Below, in pieces: positions 16,753-24,756 of a stretch of 34,598 nt of DNA. The translations under genes were made by a program, and so were the position numbers. Numbering within the stretch: the first letter of the stretch is position 1; each line of letters opens with the position of its first letter. The stretch comes from RUG14300 sp964391805 (lineage in GTDB: Bacteria > Bacillota > Clostridia > Christensenellales > CAG-1252), in NCBI GenBank assembly GCA_964391805.1, contig CAYMNK010000016.1, forward strand, positions 1 to 34,598. The letters are read 5' to 3'. The notes beneath the pieces were generated by a model, which searched no databases, was not told the origin of the DNA, and saw nothing but the letters and a program-made list of their open reading frames with translations.

Positions 16753-18207
16753 CTATTTTTTATAAATATCGACGGTTCTAACGTCTATATCGAGCCTTGT
16801 ATTTTGAATATAAGGCTTATCTGCATTTACATATATCGCTACATAACGGTCAAAGCCTTTAAGATAGCAATAGCATAGTTTTTTATCGCCAAACGTCTCT
16901 TCGTCAAGACAACGTTTAACTTTAATTCCCCTTTTCTTGGAGGGCGTCGCAAAAACCATTTTACCAAATATCACCGTAGCTTTACCGTGAGCATCAATAC
17001 CGCCATGATAAATTTTACCGCAAGGTAACGATATCGTTTTTTTACGAATGACTGCATTGCAACTATTTGTATATACACAATAATGAGCGGTCAATCTGTC
17101 ACCGTCCTTAGAATACAACTCAATGGTGTTTTTGGCAAATGCAATATATCCGTCAAAGCCCACAGAATCATACATATGAAGTTTGGTTCCGTCCGAAAAT
17201 TTCAATTCGTTACAAGACACCCTCTCGACAGGTATTTTGACATCGCCCACAACCGCATTCCAATGAATTCGATCGGTAGGAATACCGACTAAAACGCTTC
17301 CGTATTCGCCTATGAATCGATAGTTAAAATTATCATCCATACCTTCGTTTAACCCGAGAAAACTTAGTTTTACTCCGTCAAAATTGCCTTTTAGAAACAG
17401 CGTTCGAGGTTGTAAACCTATAGCACCGTTGACATCAAAGGTCTGCACCGTATCGGTAAAAACGTTATAAATACCGTTGTCTCGACGTTGCGTCTCGGGA
17501 GATAAAGCAAGCAATACATCCTCAGAATAGGGATTTTTCATTACAAAATCTCGTTTTCCTTGTTGTAGTATCCGTCCGTTACTCATCACGATTAGTTTAT
17601 CGGCAAGCATGAACGCTTCGGTTAAATTATGAGTAACATATATAAATGTTACGTGTGGCAACTGTTTTTTCAGTTCCTTGATATACGCTATATAGTTTAA
17701 TCTTTGTTTTTCGGCAATATTGGATAGCGGTTCGTCAAACAAAATTGCTTTTGGTTTGGTAACGACTGCACGAGCCAATGCCACCCTTTGCTGTTGTCCG
17801 CCCGATAATACCTTAGGAAGCTGTCCTGCCACATCCGTCAAATCGAAAGTTTTGAGTATTTTACGAATTTTCAGGTCCTCTTCCTCTCGTGAAAGGTGGT
17901 AACGTTCTAATGCGACCGCAATGTTTTCCCAAACGGTAAATTTGGGATAAAGCACGTATTCCTGAAATACCATAGAGATATTTCTATCCTTAGCGGGTAT
18001 GGCATCCGCAAGCAATCCGTCAAGGTATAACTCTCCTGCCGTAGGTTTTTCCAAACCTGCAATTATCCTAAGAAGTGTACTCTTACCCGAACCGGATTCG
18101 CCTACAATGACGGCAAATTCACCGCTTTCAATATCTAAACTCGCATCACGAAGTCCGTATGCACCCTTATCGTATACTTTTTTTAGATATCTCGAAACGA
18201 TTTTCAT
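16753..18207 (-). CDS. MalK/MsmX-type sugar ABC transporter ATPase with extended C-terminus
   Basis: The 484-residue protein has a complete ATPase domain: Walker A GESGSGKST (36-44), Q-loop Gln82, signature LSGGQ (134-138), Walker B ILFDE with Glu159, and switch His193. The usual D-loop sequence SNLDA is SNIAE here, so the D-loop Asp is lost. After a TOBE-like region (to about residue 380, ending FAKNTIELYSKDGDRL) there are about 100 further residues not found in typical 365-370 residue CUT1 ATPases, with several cysteines. GGAGGA lies before the ATG, which overlaps the upstream stop codon by 4 nt (ATGA). The two CUT1 permeases at 22863-24679 lack an ATPase of their own, so this is the likely partner. 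Confidence 0.9.
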   Translation of the reverse strand: MKIVSRYLKKVYDKGAYGLRDASLDIESGEFAVIVGESGSGKSTLLRIIAGLEKPTAGELYLDGLLADAIPAKDRNISMVFQEYVLYPKFTVWENIAVALERYHLSREEEDLKIRKILKTFDLTDVAGQLPKVLSGGQQQRVALARAVVTKPKAILFDEPLSNIAEKQRLNYIAYIKELKKQLPHVTFIYVTHNLTEAFMLADKLIVMSNGRILQQGKRDFVMKNPYSEDVLLALSPETQRRDNGIYNVFTDTVQTFDVNGAIGLQPRTLFLKGNFDGVKLSFLGLNEGMDDNFNYRFIGEYGSVLVGIPTDRIHWNAVVGDVKIPVERVSCNELKFSDGTKLHMYDSVGFDGYIAFAKNTIELYSKDGDRLTAHYCVYTNSCNAVIRKKTISLPCGKIYHGGIDAHGKATVIFGKMVFATPSKKRGIKVKRCLDEETFGDKKLCYCYLKGFDRYVAIYVNADKPYIQNTRLDIDVRTVDIYKK

Positions 18208-19217
18208 TGGTCGTCCTCCTCGTTAGTTTCCGAAACAGGTTTGTCCTCGTCTACAAATACAGGTAGATTATCCAATGTATCGTCATTATTTTCAGAAGTA
18301 GTATCTTCTTGTTCTACCGAATCCAATTCAAGTATATTTTTACCGCCACGAAGTCCGAGATTAACGTAGTCAGGGTAATCGGTCTTATTGATATACTTAT
18401 CAAATACGCTAAGGCAAAATGCAGTTTGTACCGACACTGCATAGTATATTCCTACAGTCAACACAACGCAAGCAACCACAAGCTTAGCTATTATCCAAGG
18501 TAAATACCAACACACGACAAATGGCAATATACTAATTATACATACACCGAGCGAAGTGAGCAACTTCTTGAACGTCAATATGGCACTATTTGCCACAAGT
18601 TTACCGAATTTAACGTTATAAAGCGATGATTGTGCACAAGCCATAGCGGTAATAGCCAAGAGCAATAACACTGCAACACAGCACAAACAAATCGACACCA
18701 TCCAGAAAAAGGCGTTTTCATTATTCATAGTGAGCAATGCTGTCGATGCGAAATACTGCAAGAACAACACTATCAAACCTACTACAAAACCGATAAGTGC
18801 AAATTGTTTCCAGCTATCTCTAACTCCCTTGAAAAAGTCGGCGGACGGTTTAACTGATTGTCCCCAAAAGAGTCTGCGTATTACATAAAACGCACCCGAT
18901 AGCCCTATAAAGGCAACCGCCAAAAGAAGTGAATCTACTCCATACTGAAATAGCGATAAATTGATAAGGTGGGAAAAGTGTTCCGCCGTCTCTAAACCTT
19001 GAACAAATTCGCCTACCGCCCATCCGCTGTAAAGATCCCAAGCAAACAACGGAAGCCAAAACAATCCGCAAATCAAATTAGTGACAAGCAATGCGTTGAA
19101 GCGTGTACGGAAAATACCAAAGATTTGACGAAATCTATTCGCAGGTAGCTTATTTCTGTCAAAATCTTCGGCATTACCCTTACCGTATATCAACTTGTAG
19201 ACAAATCCTTTCTTCAT
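18204..19217 (-). CDS. YesL/DUF624-like membrane protein
   Basis: A 337-residue protein with five or six predicted membrane segments and a long acidic cytoplasmic tail (from about residue 295, rich in Asp, Glu and Asn). The pattern FYVIRRLFWGQ ... ADFFKGVRDSWKQF resembles the DUF624 (YesL) family, which is commonly encoded with carbohydrate ABC transporters and whose role is unresolved. It overlaps the previous gene by 1 nt (TAATG) and the ATPase gene by 4 nt, so all are translationally coupled. Family assignment rests on pattern recognition only. Confidence 0.6.
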   Translation of the reverse strand: MKKGFVYKLIYGKGNAEDFDRNKLPANRFRQIFGIFRTRFNALLVTNLICGLFWLPLFAWDLYSGWAVGEFVQGLETAEHFSHLINLSLFQYGVDSLLLAVAFIGLSGAFYVIRRLFWGQSVKPSADFFKGVRDSWKQFALIGFVVGLIVLFLQYFASTALLTMNNENAFFWMVSICLCCVAVLLLLAITAMACAQSSLYNVKFGKLVANSAILTFKKLLTSLGVCIISILPFVVCWYLPWIIAKLVVACVVLTVGIYYAVSVQTAFCLSVFDKYINKTDYPDYVNLGLRGGKNILELDSVEQEDTTSENNDDTLDNLPVFVDEDKPVSETNEEDDQ

Positions 19218-19705
19218 TATTTGGTAAAATACTCCAGTATGGCTTCAATAAGCGTATCGTTTTTATGTGAATTAGCACCAACGAGAAGATACATATCGTC
19301 TCCTACGTTAATACCTATTATTTTCTCTTCGAATTTAAGCGTATCGCCATCAACCGATATTTCACGGAATAAGTTGGCGGTAGCAATAGCCAATGCCTCG
19401 TCTTTATTTATGATAAAAATATCTATCGATGTGGCTCGCGTAGCAAATGCTTGGGCATACATGGAATCGGTGGGATTATATGTACCTATAGTACACTTTT
19501 CCATACCGTAACTATCGGACAGCTCGATAATATCGTTTTCGACATTATCGGTAAGCCATTCGGTAGAACCTACCCAAACTTGAAGCGTTTTATCCGATGA
19601 CGGTAGCGATATCCAGTAAAACGTAAAGCCCCATACCGCAAAGGCAACTACGATAATAACGGCCCATATCCATACTCTCGAAAATAAATACTTCTTAGCC
19701 GTCAT
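19217..19705 (-). CDS. Membrane-anchored protein resembling part of a solute-binding protein
   Basis: From ATG 19705 (AAGGAG 7 nt upstream; an upstream GTG/ATG start is not supported) the product is 162 residues. It has one N-terminal membrane segment (VWIWAVIIVVAFAVWGFTFYW) and an outside domain of about 125 residues. LQVWVGSTEWLTDNVENDI, then SIDIFIINKDEALAIA and a hydrophobic end recall the first lobe of type-2 solute-binding proteins, but it is only about a third of normal length. It overlaps the preceding gene by 11 nt and the following one by 1 nt. A membrane-fixed mini binding protein or sensor is an inference; I recognise no named family. Confidence 0.6.
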   Translation of the reverse strand: MTAKKYLFSRVWIWAVIIVVAFAVWGFTFYWISLPSSDKTLQVWVGSTEWLTDNVENDIIELSDSYGMEKCTIGTYNPTDSMYAQAFATRATSIDIFIINKDEALAIATANLFREISVDGDTLKFEEKIIGINVGDDMYLLVGANSHKNDTLIEAILEYFTK

Positions 19706-20186
19706 AACCGCACTCCTTATCACACTCGTATTCAATTATAACACGTCCGACAGTAACAAAGGAATAGCTTTTGCAAATTTCAAACGGATTTATAAAATAC
19801 GAAGGAAATAAAAATGATTTTTCGCCGAACAATAATTCGGTATATTCTATTCCGTCGACTATAGTCGACTCTCCTATTGCGGTATATTGGAGACGATAAT
19901 AACTTTTATCGGCATCTCTTAGCTTTTCCGCAAAGCGCTTCAGTAGCGTATATTGAGGAGGCAACTTAATAAAAACAACCACATACCACATATACGGTAC
20001 AGTTATAATCGAATTAATAATCCAACACAAAGTGCAAGATAAAACATCTTGAACAGCCAAAACGATAAACAACACACAGCAAGCGACAAACAATACGGTT
20101 ATAAAACTAAACACCGCTATACGCTTTTTATTCTTTTTGTCGATACTCTCGACCACGCCTGTGTCGAATACACGTTCTACTGCCAT
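19695..20186 (-). CDS. Small two-helix membrane protein of unknown function
   Basis: A 163-residue protein with a basic N-terminal cytoplasmic stretch, two membrane segments (about residues 23-45 and 52-73), then a soluble domain of about 85 residues that appears to face the cytoplasm. I do not recognise a family. AGGAG lies 11 nt before the ATG, somewhat far. First gene of the operon with the mini binding-protein-like gene, the YesL-like gene, the ATPase and GH2. Tight overlaps imply that the products work together. Confidence 0.6.
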   Translation of the reverse strand: MAVERVFDTGVVESIDKKNKKRIAVFSFITVLFVACCVLFIVLAVQDVLSCTLCWIINSIITVPYMWYVVVFIKLPPQYTLLKRFAEKLRDADKSYYRLQYTAIGESTIVDGIEYTELLFGEKSFLFPSYFINPFEICKSYSFVTVGRVIIEYECDKECGYDG

Positions 20187-20218
20187 TTATATGAATACTC
20201 CTATAGTTTGCTAATTCT

Positions 20219-20246
20219 ATTATACCAAATGATCGGCAAGAATCAA
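20219..20246 (-). promoter_or_regulatory. Promoter of the mini-SBP/YesL/ATPase/GH2 operon
   Basis: On the minus strand TTGATT (20241-20246), 16 bp and TATAAT (20219-20224). The first gene starts at 20186. Confidence 0.7.
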
Positions 20247-20277
20247 ACTTTTTGTTTGAATTTGATATTTAATCCAC

Positions 20278-20371
20278 AAAAAAAGCCGTAATTCAAGCTC
20301 GGGAAAAATCCCATATAGGCATTTCCCCCGAGCCTATTCTTACAGCTTGTCGACTCGCATTAACGCGAGTC
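20278..20371 (-). terminator. Tandem stem-loops after the GH43 lipoprotein gene
   Basis: Ten nt after the stop codon lies a 7-bp stem (GACTCGC 20352-20358 with GCGAGTC 20365-20371). Next comes GCTCGGG/CCCGAGC (20297-20303 with 20327-20333), and 12 nt beyond it on the minus strand a run of seven Ts (20278-20284). The T run is farther from the stem than usual, so termination efficiency is uncertain, but it would separate this run from the promoter at 20219-20246. Confidence 0.5.
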
Positions 20372-20380
20372 TAATTATTA

Positions 20381-22789
20381 TTAGTCGTTAGTGTTTACAT
20401 GAAGTTCTGCAAGTTTAGCCACAACCTCTTCTATGTCATCGGTGATGGAGTAGTTGCGGAATCTTGTATAAGAGTCATAGGTCAAGAAAGATACACCGCA
20501 AGCAGTATTTTCACTATCGGTAAAACCTGTCATTTGACCGTCGGTAAGGGCAAATGCAAGCGTATCATTAACGAACAACCATACCTTACCGCCAATACGA
20601 GCAATAGCCAATTTGGTGTAATCCTCTCCTGAATAAGAAATCGGGCACACATACTTAGATTGTGATGCATAATTGCTCCACAAATAGTCATTACCTGCTG
20701 CATTACTTTCAACCCAACCTACATTTTGTCCTTGATAAGATTCCAAACAGTCAATATTGAAGAATGCATAGTAATTAGTCAACGAATTCATCTTGATACC
20801 GATCTTAGGATATTTGTTACCTTTGAACGGAATGGTGTGATCGAGGACTGACATTTCTACTTCTACATAGAAGTTGGTAGAAACTACATCCTTGAAGAAT
20901 AACTCTTGTTGGTCACCGCACCAAGTTTTCTCTACGTAAGCATTTTCGGTACCATCGTCGTGAGTTAGGTCATAACCATAATCACTGGTGAAAGAACCTG
21001 CATTACCGAACGAAGCACTCTCATATACGGGTAAAGGATTACCGAATTCGGGCTCATCATAGGTATACTCAACGAACTTAGTTACAGCGACAGGATTTTC
21101 TACCTCTTTACCGAGCACCATTATTTCGTTAAAAGCAAGGACATCTTCGGCTTTTATGGTAATTTCGATCTTATTAACGGGAAGTTCGTCAAACTCAACA
21201 ATGCTATTTGCACCGGGATACATTACTTCGGAAAAGTTATCGGCATTCCAGTCACCATCCAAACGAACACCCTTAATCTCAACTACATCTGTGGTGTTAG
21301 CACTCGACTTATAGTGAAGTTTGATGCTATTGATTCCCCAGAAAGCTTTATCATAAATTGTGCTATTGTAGAGAAGTATAGAGCGTACGTTTACGAAGTT
21401 CTCAAAACTCAAGGTGATAGTGGTATCTCCACCCTTGGTTTCAAACTCCTTGACCGGATCGATAGAATGAATCTTGATTAGTCCATCGGTAAGATATGAT
21501 ACGTCACTGTCATCAGCAGTGTTATTTACTTCTACGGTAGCTAAGGAAGCAACATTTTTGTATCCGGAAATTTCCTCGGGAAGAGGTTGATAGGAATATG
21601 TAGGTCCGTTAGCATGCATTACCTTTAATCCGTCAGCATTTTCTACGAAACTGACAGTATCAACGGCAAGTGCTCTACCGTTACCGATATCGGAACGGTT
21701 AAGGAAGGTATGGTACGCTATCATCAACTGATCACCACACTCGATAAAGCAATGGTGCCCTGCACTTGTGATAAATCCGTTCCAAGCGTCGTCTGTTGCG
21801 ATGATTTGACCGCCGTCGGCGGGTTGAATCTTGGTAAAATCACCCAAAGGGCTATCCGCAATGGCTTGACGTACCTGATACATAGGTTGATCGTATGCAT
21901 ATACAGAGAATGTAAGATAGTACTTGCCTTCATAGTAATACATATAGGCAGCCTCGTTAACGGAAGCGACACCTGAACCTTCATCGATATCCATATCGTC
22001 TCTGTCGGTTGTAGTGTTATAAAGTTTAGTCAACTCTTTGACCGTGGAATAATCGGGAGTCATCCAGTCGTTAAGTTTAACACCGAAGATAGTTTGATTA
22101 TGCCATTTATTATTACCGTCATATCCGTATCCGGAATAGTAAAGATACTTGTCGCCTGTTTGCGGATCGATATAGGGGTGTACGTCGATGGTTTGACTAC
22201 GAGCAAGATCGGCAGGTATCTCAGAGTTACGGCTCGAGAAATCGTAAGCAGGTTCACCGTTGGTAGAAAGCGATTCGAAAGGTCCGTAAGGATTATCCGA
22301 ATAAGCTACATCGATGCACTTTTGATCACGGCGAATATGGTCCGCATTGAAGAAAAGTAGGTATCCGCCGAAATCTTTATCATAAATAATTTCGGGTGCC
22401 CAGTGGTTATATACGTCCCAGTCGACGGCAAAATCGGGTTGATAAGCAACTGAACGATATTCCCAGTTGGTGAGGTCTTTACTACGCCAGCATTGAATAC
22501 CGAAACATCCGACCAAATCACTGGTACCGTATGCATAAAACCAACCTGCTTCTTCGCCTTCTTCGATATAAATAACGTCGGGATCTGCGATTTCGAACTT
22601 TAACTCGTTGATATAGTAAAGATTCTTATTATAATCAGTACTGCTCATCGTGGCGTTGGTTGTATAGGAGAAAGTACCCTCCGTAGTAGGTTCTTTATCA
22701 TCATTTTTATCCGAAGGCGTACAACCTACGGGAACAACGAGAAGTGCTACCATAACGACCAATAAAAGAAATACAAGAATTTTTTTCAT
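20381..22789 (-). CDS. GH43-family lipoprotein with C-terminal carbohydrate-binding-like domains
   Basis: The 802-residue surface protein has a lipoprotein-like signal (Cys23, atypical Pro at -3). The five-bladed propeller of GH43 follows: the catalytic base Asp69 in IADPDVIY, the HWAPEI segment, the pKa-modulating Asp in IDVHPYIDPQTGDKYLYYSG and the acid Glu in VNEAAYMYYYEGKYYLTFS. Residues about 410-570 resemble an F5/8C-like beta-sandwich and about 590-790 a concanavalin-like domain ending in YTRFRNYSI. GH43 members are mainly arabinofuranosidases, arabinanases and xylosidases. It would trim side chains outside the cell before uptake by the adjacent CUT1 transporter. AGAGAGG precedes the ATG with long spacing. 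Confidence 0.88.
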   Translation of the reverse strand: MKKILVFLLLVVMVALLVVPVGCTPSDKNDDKEPTTEGTFSYTTNATMSSTDYNKNLYYINELKFEIADPDVIYIEEGEEAGWFYAYGTSDLVGCFGIQCWRSKDLTNWEYRSVAYQPDFAVDWDVYNHWAPEIIYDKDFGGYLLFFNADHIRRDQKCIDVAYSDNPYGPFESLSTNGEPAYDFSSRNSEIPADLARSQTIDVHPYIDPQTGDKYLYYSGYGYDGNNKWHNQTIFGVKLNDWMTPDYSTVKELTKLYNTTTDRDDMDIDEGSGVASVNEAAYMYYYEGKYYLTFSVYAYDQPMYQVRQAIADSPLGDFTKIQPADGGQIIATDDAWNGFITSAGHHCFIECGDQLMIAYHTFLNRSDIGNGRALAVDTVSFVENADGLKVMHANGPTYSYQPLPEEISGYKNVASLATVEVNNTADDSDVSYLTDGLIKIHSIDPVKEFETKGGDTTITLSFENFVNVRSILLYNSTIYDKAFWGINSIKLHYKSSANTTDVVEIKGVRLDGDWNADNFSEVMYPGANSIVEFDELPVNKIEITIKAEDVLAFNEIMVLGKEVENPVAVTKFVEYTYDEPEFGNPLPVYESASFGNAGSFTSDYGYDLTHDDGTENAYVEKTWCGDQQELFFKDVVSTNFYVEVEMSVLDHTIPFKGNKYPKIGIKMNSLTNYYAFFNIDCLESYQGQNVGWVESNAAGNDYLWSNYASQSKYVCPISYSGEDYTKLAIARIGGKVWLFVNDTLAFALTDGQMTGFTDSENTACGVSFLTYDSYTRFRNYSITDDIEEVVAKLAELHVNTND

Positions 22790-22819
22790 AGATATATTTT
22801 CCTCTCTGTTTTAATTTGT

Positions 22820-22835
22820 ACACGGTATACCGTGT
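22820..22835. promoter_or_regulatory. 16-bp perfect palindrome between permease and GH43 genes
   Basis: ACACGGTATACCGTGT is its own reverse complement. As DNA it could be a repressor operator; as RNA it would fold as a 6-bp stem with a UAUA loop. It lacks the central CG usual in LacI-family operators and no second copy was noticed, so the RNA reading is at least as likely. Confidence 0.45.
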
Positions 22836-22862
22836 GGAATTAGACCGCAATAAACGGTACTG

Positions 22863-23759
22863 TTATAGTTTCATACCTGTAGTGGCAATACCCTCGATAA
22901 AGTATTTTTGAGCCACTACGTAAATAATTAATGTAGGAACCAAGGCAACTACAGAACCTGCCATAATGGTAGGCACATCGCTTGAATAAGCACCTTGGAA
23001 TTGAGTCAATGCAAGTTGCAATGTCATCCATTGTTCGTCTTGCAAATAAAGATATGGTCCAAAGTAATCGTTATAACCGCCGATAAAACCCAACAAACCT
23101 TGTGCAAATAACGCAGGCACACTCAAAGGAACCATTATTCTCCAGAAGATTCTAAAGTACCCCATACCGTCCAACTTCGCAGCTTCTATCAGTTCTGTAG
23201 GAATCCCGGTGTAAAACTGACGCATAAAGAACACGCAGGTCGCAGCACCGAAGGCGCCCGGTATCATAAGCGGTAATGGCGTATTTACCCATCCGATCAT
23301 ATCGTAAATTAGGTACGACGGGGTAAGCATTATGGATCCGGGGATCATCATTGTTGCAAGCAAAACCGAGAACAATGCATTTTTACCCTTAAATCTTAAC
23401 TTAGCAAAAGCATACGCACTCATTGCCGAGAAGAAAAGACCGAATAACGTCGGTGGTAATACGATAAGCAAAGTATTAAGGAAACCCTTAATAACAATGG
23501 GCATCGAATCCGACATAGTATAGGTAAATATAGTCTTATAGCCCTCGAGAGTAAATTCCTTGGGGAAGAACGAGAACTCGGGATCTATTGCTTCTAACCA
23601 ACTCTTAAACGACGTCATTAGGACAATTGAAAATGGTGCAAGTATCCATATGGCGAAGATGATAAGCGCCAAATATATGCATATTTTACTTATAATCCTA
23701 CGGACTTTGGACGCTCTGGATAGTTTATTACTGTTATTCAAATGTATCATACTACTCAT
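22863..23759 (-). CDS. CUT1 sugar ABC transporter permease (MalG/AraQ-like)
   Basis: A 298-residue inner-membrane subunit with six predicted helices and the ATPase-contact EAA loop EAAKLDGMGYFRIFWRIMVPLS. It pairs with the permease encoded immediately upstream (11-nt gap) to form the channel. AGGAGGT lies just before the ATG. No ATPase is encoded in this run. Confidence 0.94.
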   Translation of the reverse strand: MSSMIHLNNSNKLSRASKVRRIISKICIYLALIIFAIWILAPFSIVLMTSFKSWLEAIDPEFSFFPKEFTLEGYKTIFTYTMSDSMPIVIKGFLNTLLIVLPPTLFGLFFSAMSAYAFAKLRFKGKNALFSVLLATMMIPGSIMLTPSYLIYDMIGWVNTPLPLMIPGAFGAATCVFFMRQFYTGIPTELIEAAKLDGMGYFRIFWRIMVPLSVPALFAQGLLGFIGGYNDYFGPYLYLQDEQWMTLQLALTQFQGAYSSDVPTIMAGSVVALVPTLIIYVVAQKYFIEGIATTGMKL

Positions 23760-23770
23760 AACGTCACCTC

Positions 23771-24679
23771 CTAATCCTCACTAACCCATAACTTGGATAC
23801 CGCAAAATTGAGCACTGTCAAGCCTAAAATGAAAAGTGCCAATATCCAAGACGTAGCCGCTGCAATTCCCATCTCGTGATAATCGAAAGCATAACGCCAT
23901 AGATAGAATACTACCGTTACACCTACGTTATCGGGACCGCCCGAAGCTGAAATTATTTGCGGGCGGGCGAATTCTTGTAAAGAGCCTATTATACCCGTTA
24001 TCAAAAGATAAAAGGTTGTAGGCGATATAGAAGGAAGGGTGATATGAAGGAAACTCTGGAAGGAGTTAGCACCGTCCACGCGTGCAGCTTCATATAGAGA
24101 ACTATTGACATTGGTAAGTGCGGCACCATATAGAATAATACCGAAGCCTGTCCCCGACCAAACACCCATGATGATAAGGCAGGGAATAAATGTGTCGGGA
24201 TTACCCCACCAATTTATCTTGTCTGCTCCTTCGGGTGTGAATAATTGGTTAACAATACCGTATTGAGTATTAAAAATCCACTGCCACATAAGAGTAATGG
24301 CAACAACCGAACAAACATAAGGGATAAAGTAAATTGTTCTAAACACCTTCTTACCTTTTATATTTTTTGTAAGCAAGAACGCTACAATCAATGCCAATAC
24401 TATATTAATAAACGTCGAAACGCTCATATATAGCGTATTGCCCAATGATTTCCAGAACAAGGGATCCTTTAAGACGGTCACATAGTTGGCACCGTGATTA
24501 AAGGATACTCCTTCAAAACTAAAGAATTTAACGTCGGTAAAGGACATATACAAAGCCAACACCATAGGTATCAATCCAAAAATCACGAAACCTAAAACCG
24601 GCATAATGGACAACAGTAATCCGCTTACGTTTTCCTTGTTCACCCGTCTTCTTTTTTTGTAAATACTATCAAGATACAT
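23771..24679 (-). CDS. CUT1 sugar ABC transporter permease (MalF/AraP-like)
   Basis: A 302-residue membrane subunit with the EAA motif YEAARVDGANSFQSFLHITLPSISP and a typical N-terminal basic stretch before helix 1. AAGGAG is 7 nt before the ATG. A 14-bp palindrome (24695-24708) sits right before this ribosome binding site, and the binding-protein gene lies upstream. The heterodimer with the next gene would import oligosaccharides. Confidence 0.94.
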   Translation of the reverse strand: MYLDSIYKKRRRVNKENVSGLLLSIMPVLGFVIFGLIPMVLALYMSFTDVKFFSFEGVSFNHGANYVTVLKDPLFWKSLGNTLYMSVSTFINIVLALIVAFLLTKNIKGKKVFRTIYFIPYVCSVVAITLMWQWIFNTQYGIVNQLFTPEGADKINWWGNPDTFIPCLIIMGVWSGTGFGIILYGAALTNVNSSLYEAARVDGANSFQSFLHITLPSISPTTFYLLITGIIGSLQEFARPQIISASGGPDNVGVTVVFYLWRYAFDYHEMGIAAATSWILALFILGLTVLNFAVSKLWVSED

Positions 24680-24694
24680 ATAATATCTCCTTGG

Positions 24695-24708
24695 GGAGCA
24701 ATTGCTCC
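24695..24708 (-). other. Small hairpin just upstream of the permease ribosome binding site
   Basis: GGAGCAATTGCTCC is a perfect palindrome that as RNA gives a 5-bp stem with an AAUU loop. It lies a few nt before AAGGAG. A related GAGCA/TGCTC hairpin is found at 33535-33551, also between a stop codon and the next ribosome binding site. Confidence 0.45.
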
Positions 24709-24724
24709 TATTTACTATTTTTTT

Positions 24725-24750
24725 GTGGGTAGACCTTTCAGTCTACCCAC
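24725..24750 (-). other. Strong 10-bp intergenic hairpin directly after the binding-protein gene
   Basis: GTGGGTAGAC (24725-24734) pairs perfectly with GTCTACCCAC (24741-24750) around a 6-nt loop. It begins 6 nt after the stop codon of the solute-binding-protein gene. On the transcribed strand it is followed by As, not Ts, so it is not a standard terminator. By analogy with the malE-malF intergenic stem-loops of Escherichia coli, it could protect the binding-protein mRNA from 3' decay and raise its amount over the permeases. Confidence 0.65.
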
Positions 24751-24756
24751 GAAAAG

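Noticed and set aside
24725..24750. Strong hairpin read as a Rho-independent terminator
   Set aside because: In the direction of transcription it is followed by As, and operon genes continue immediately downstream.
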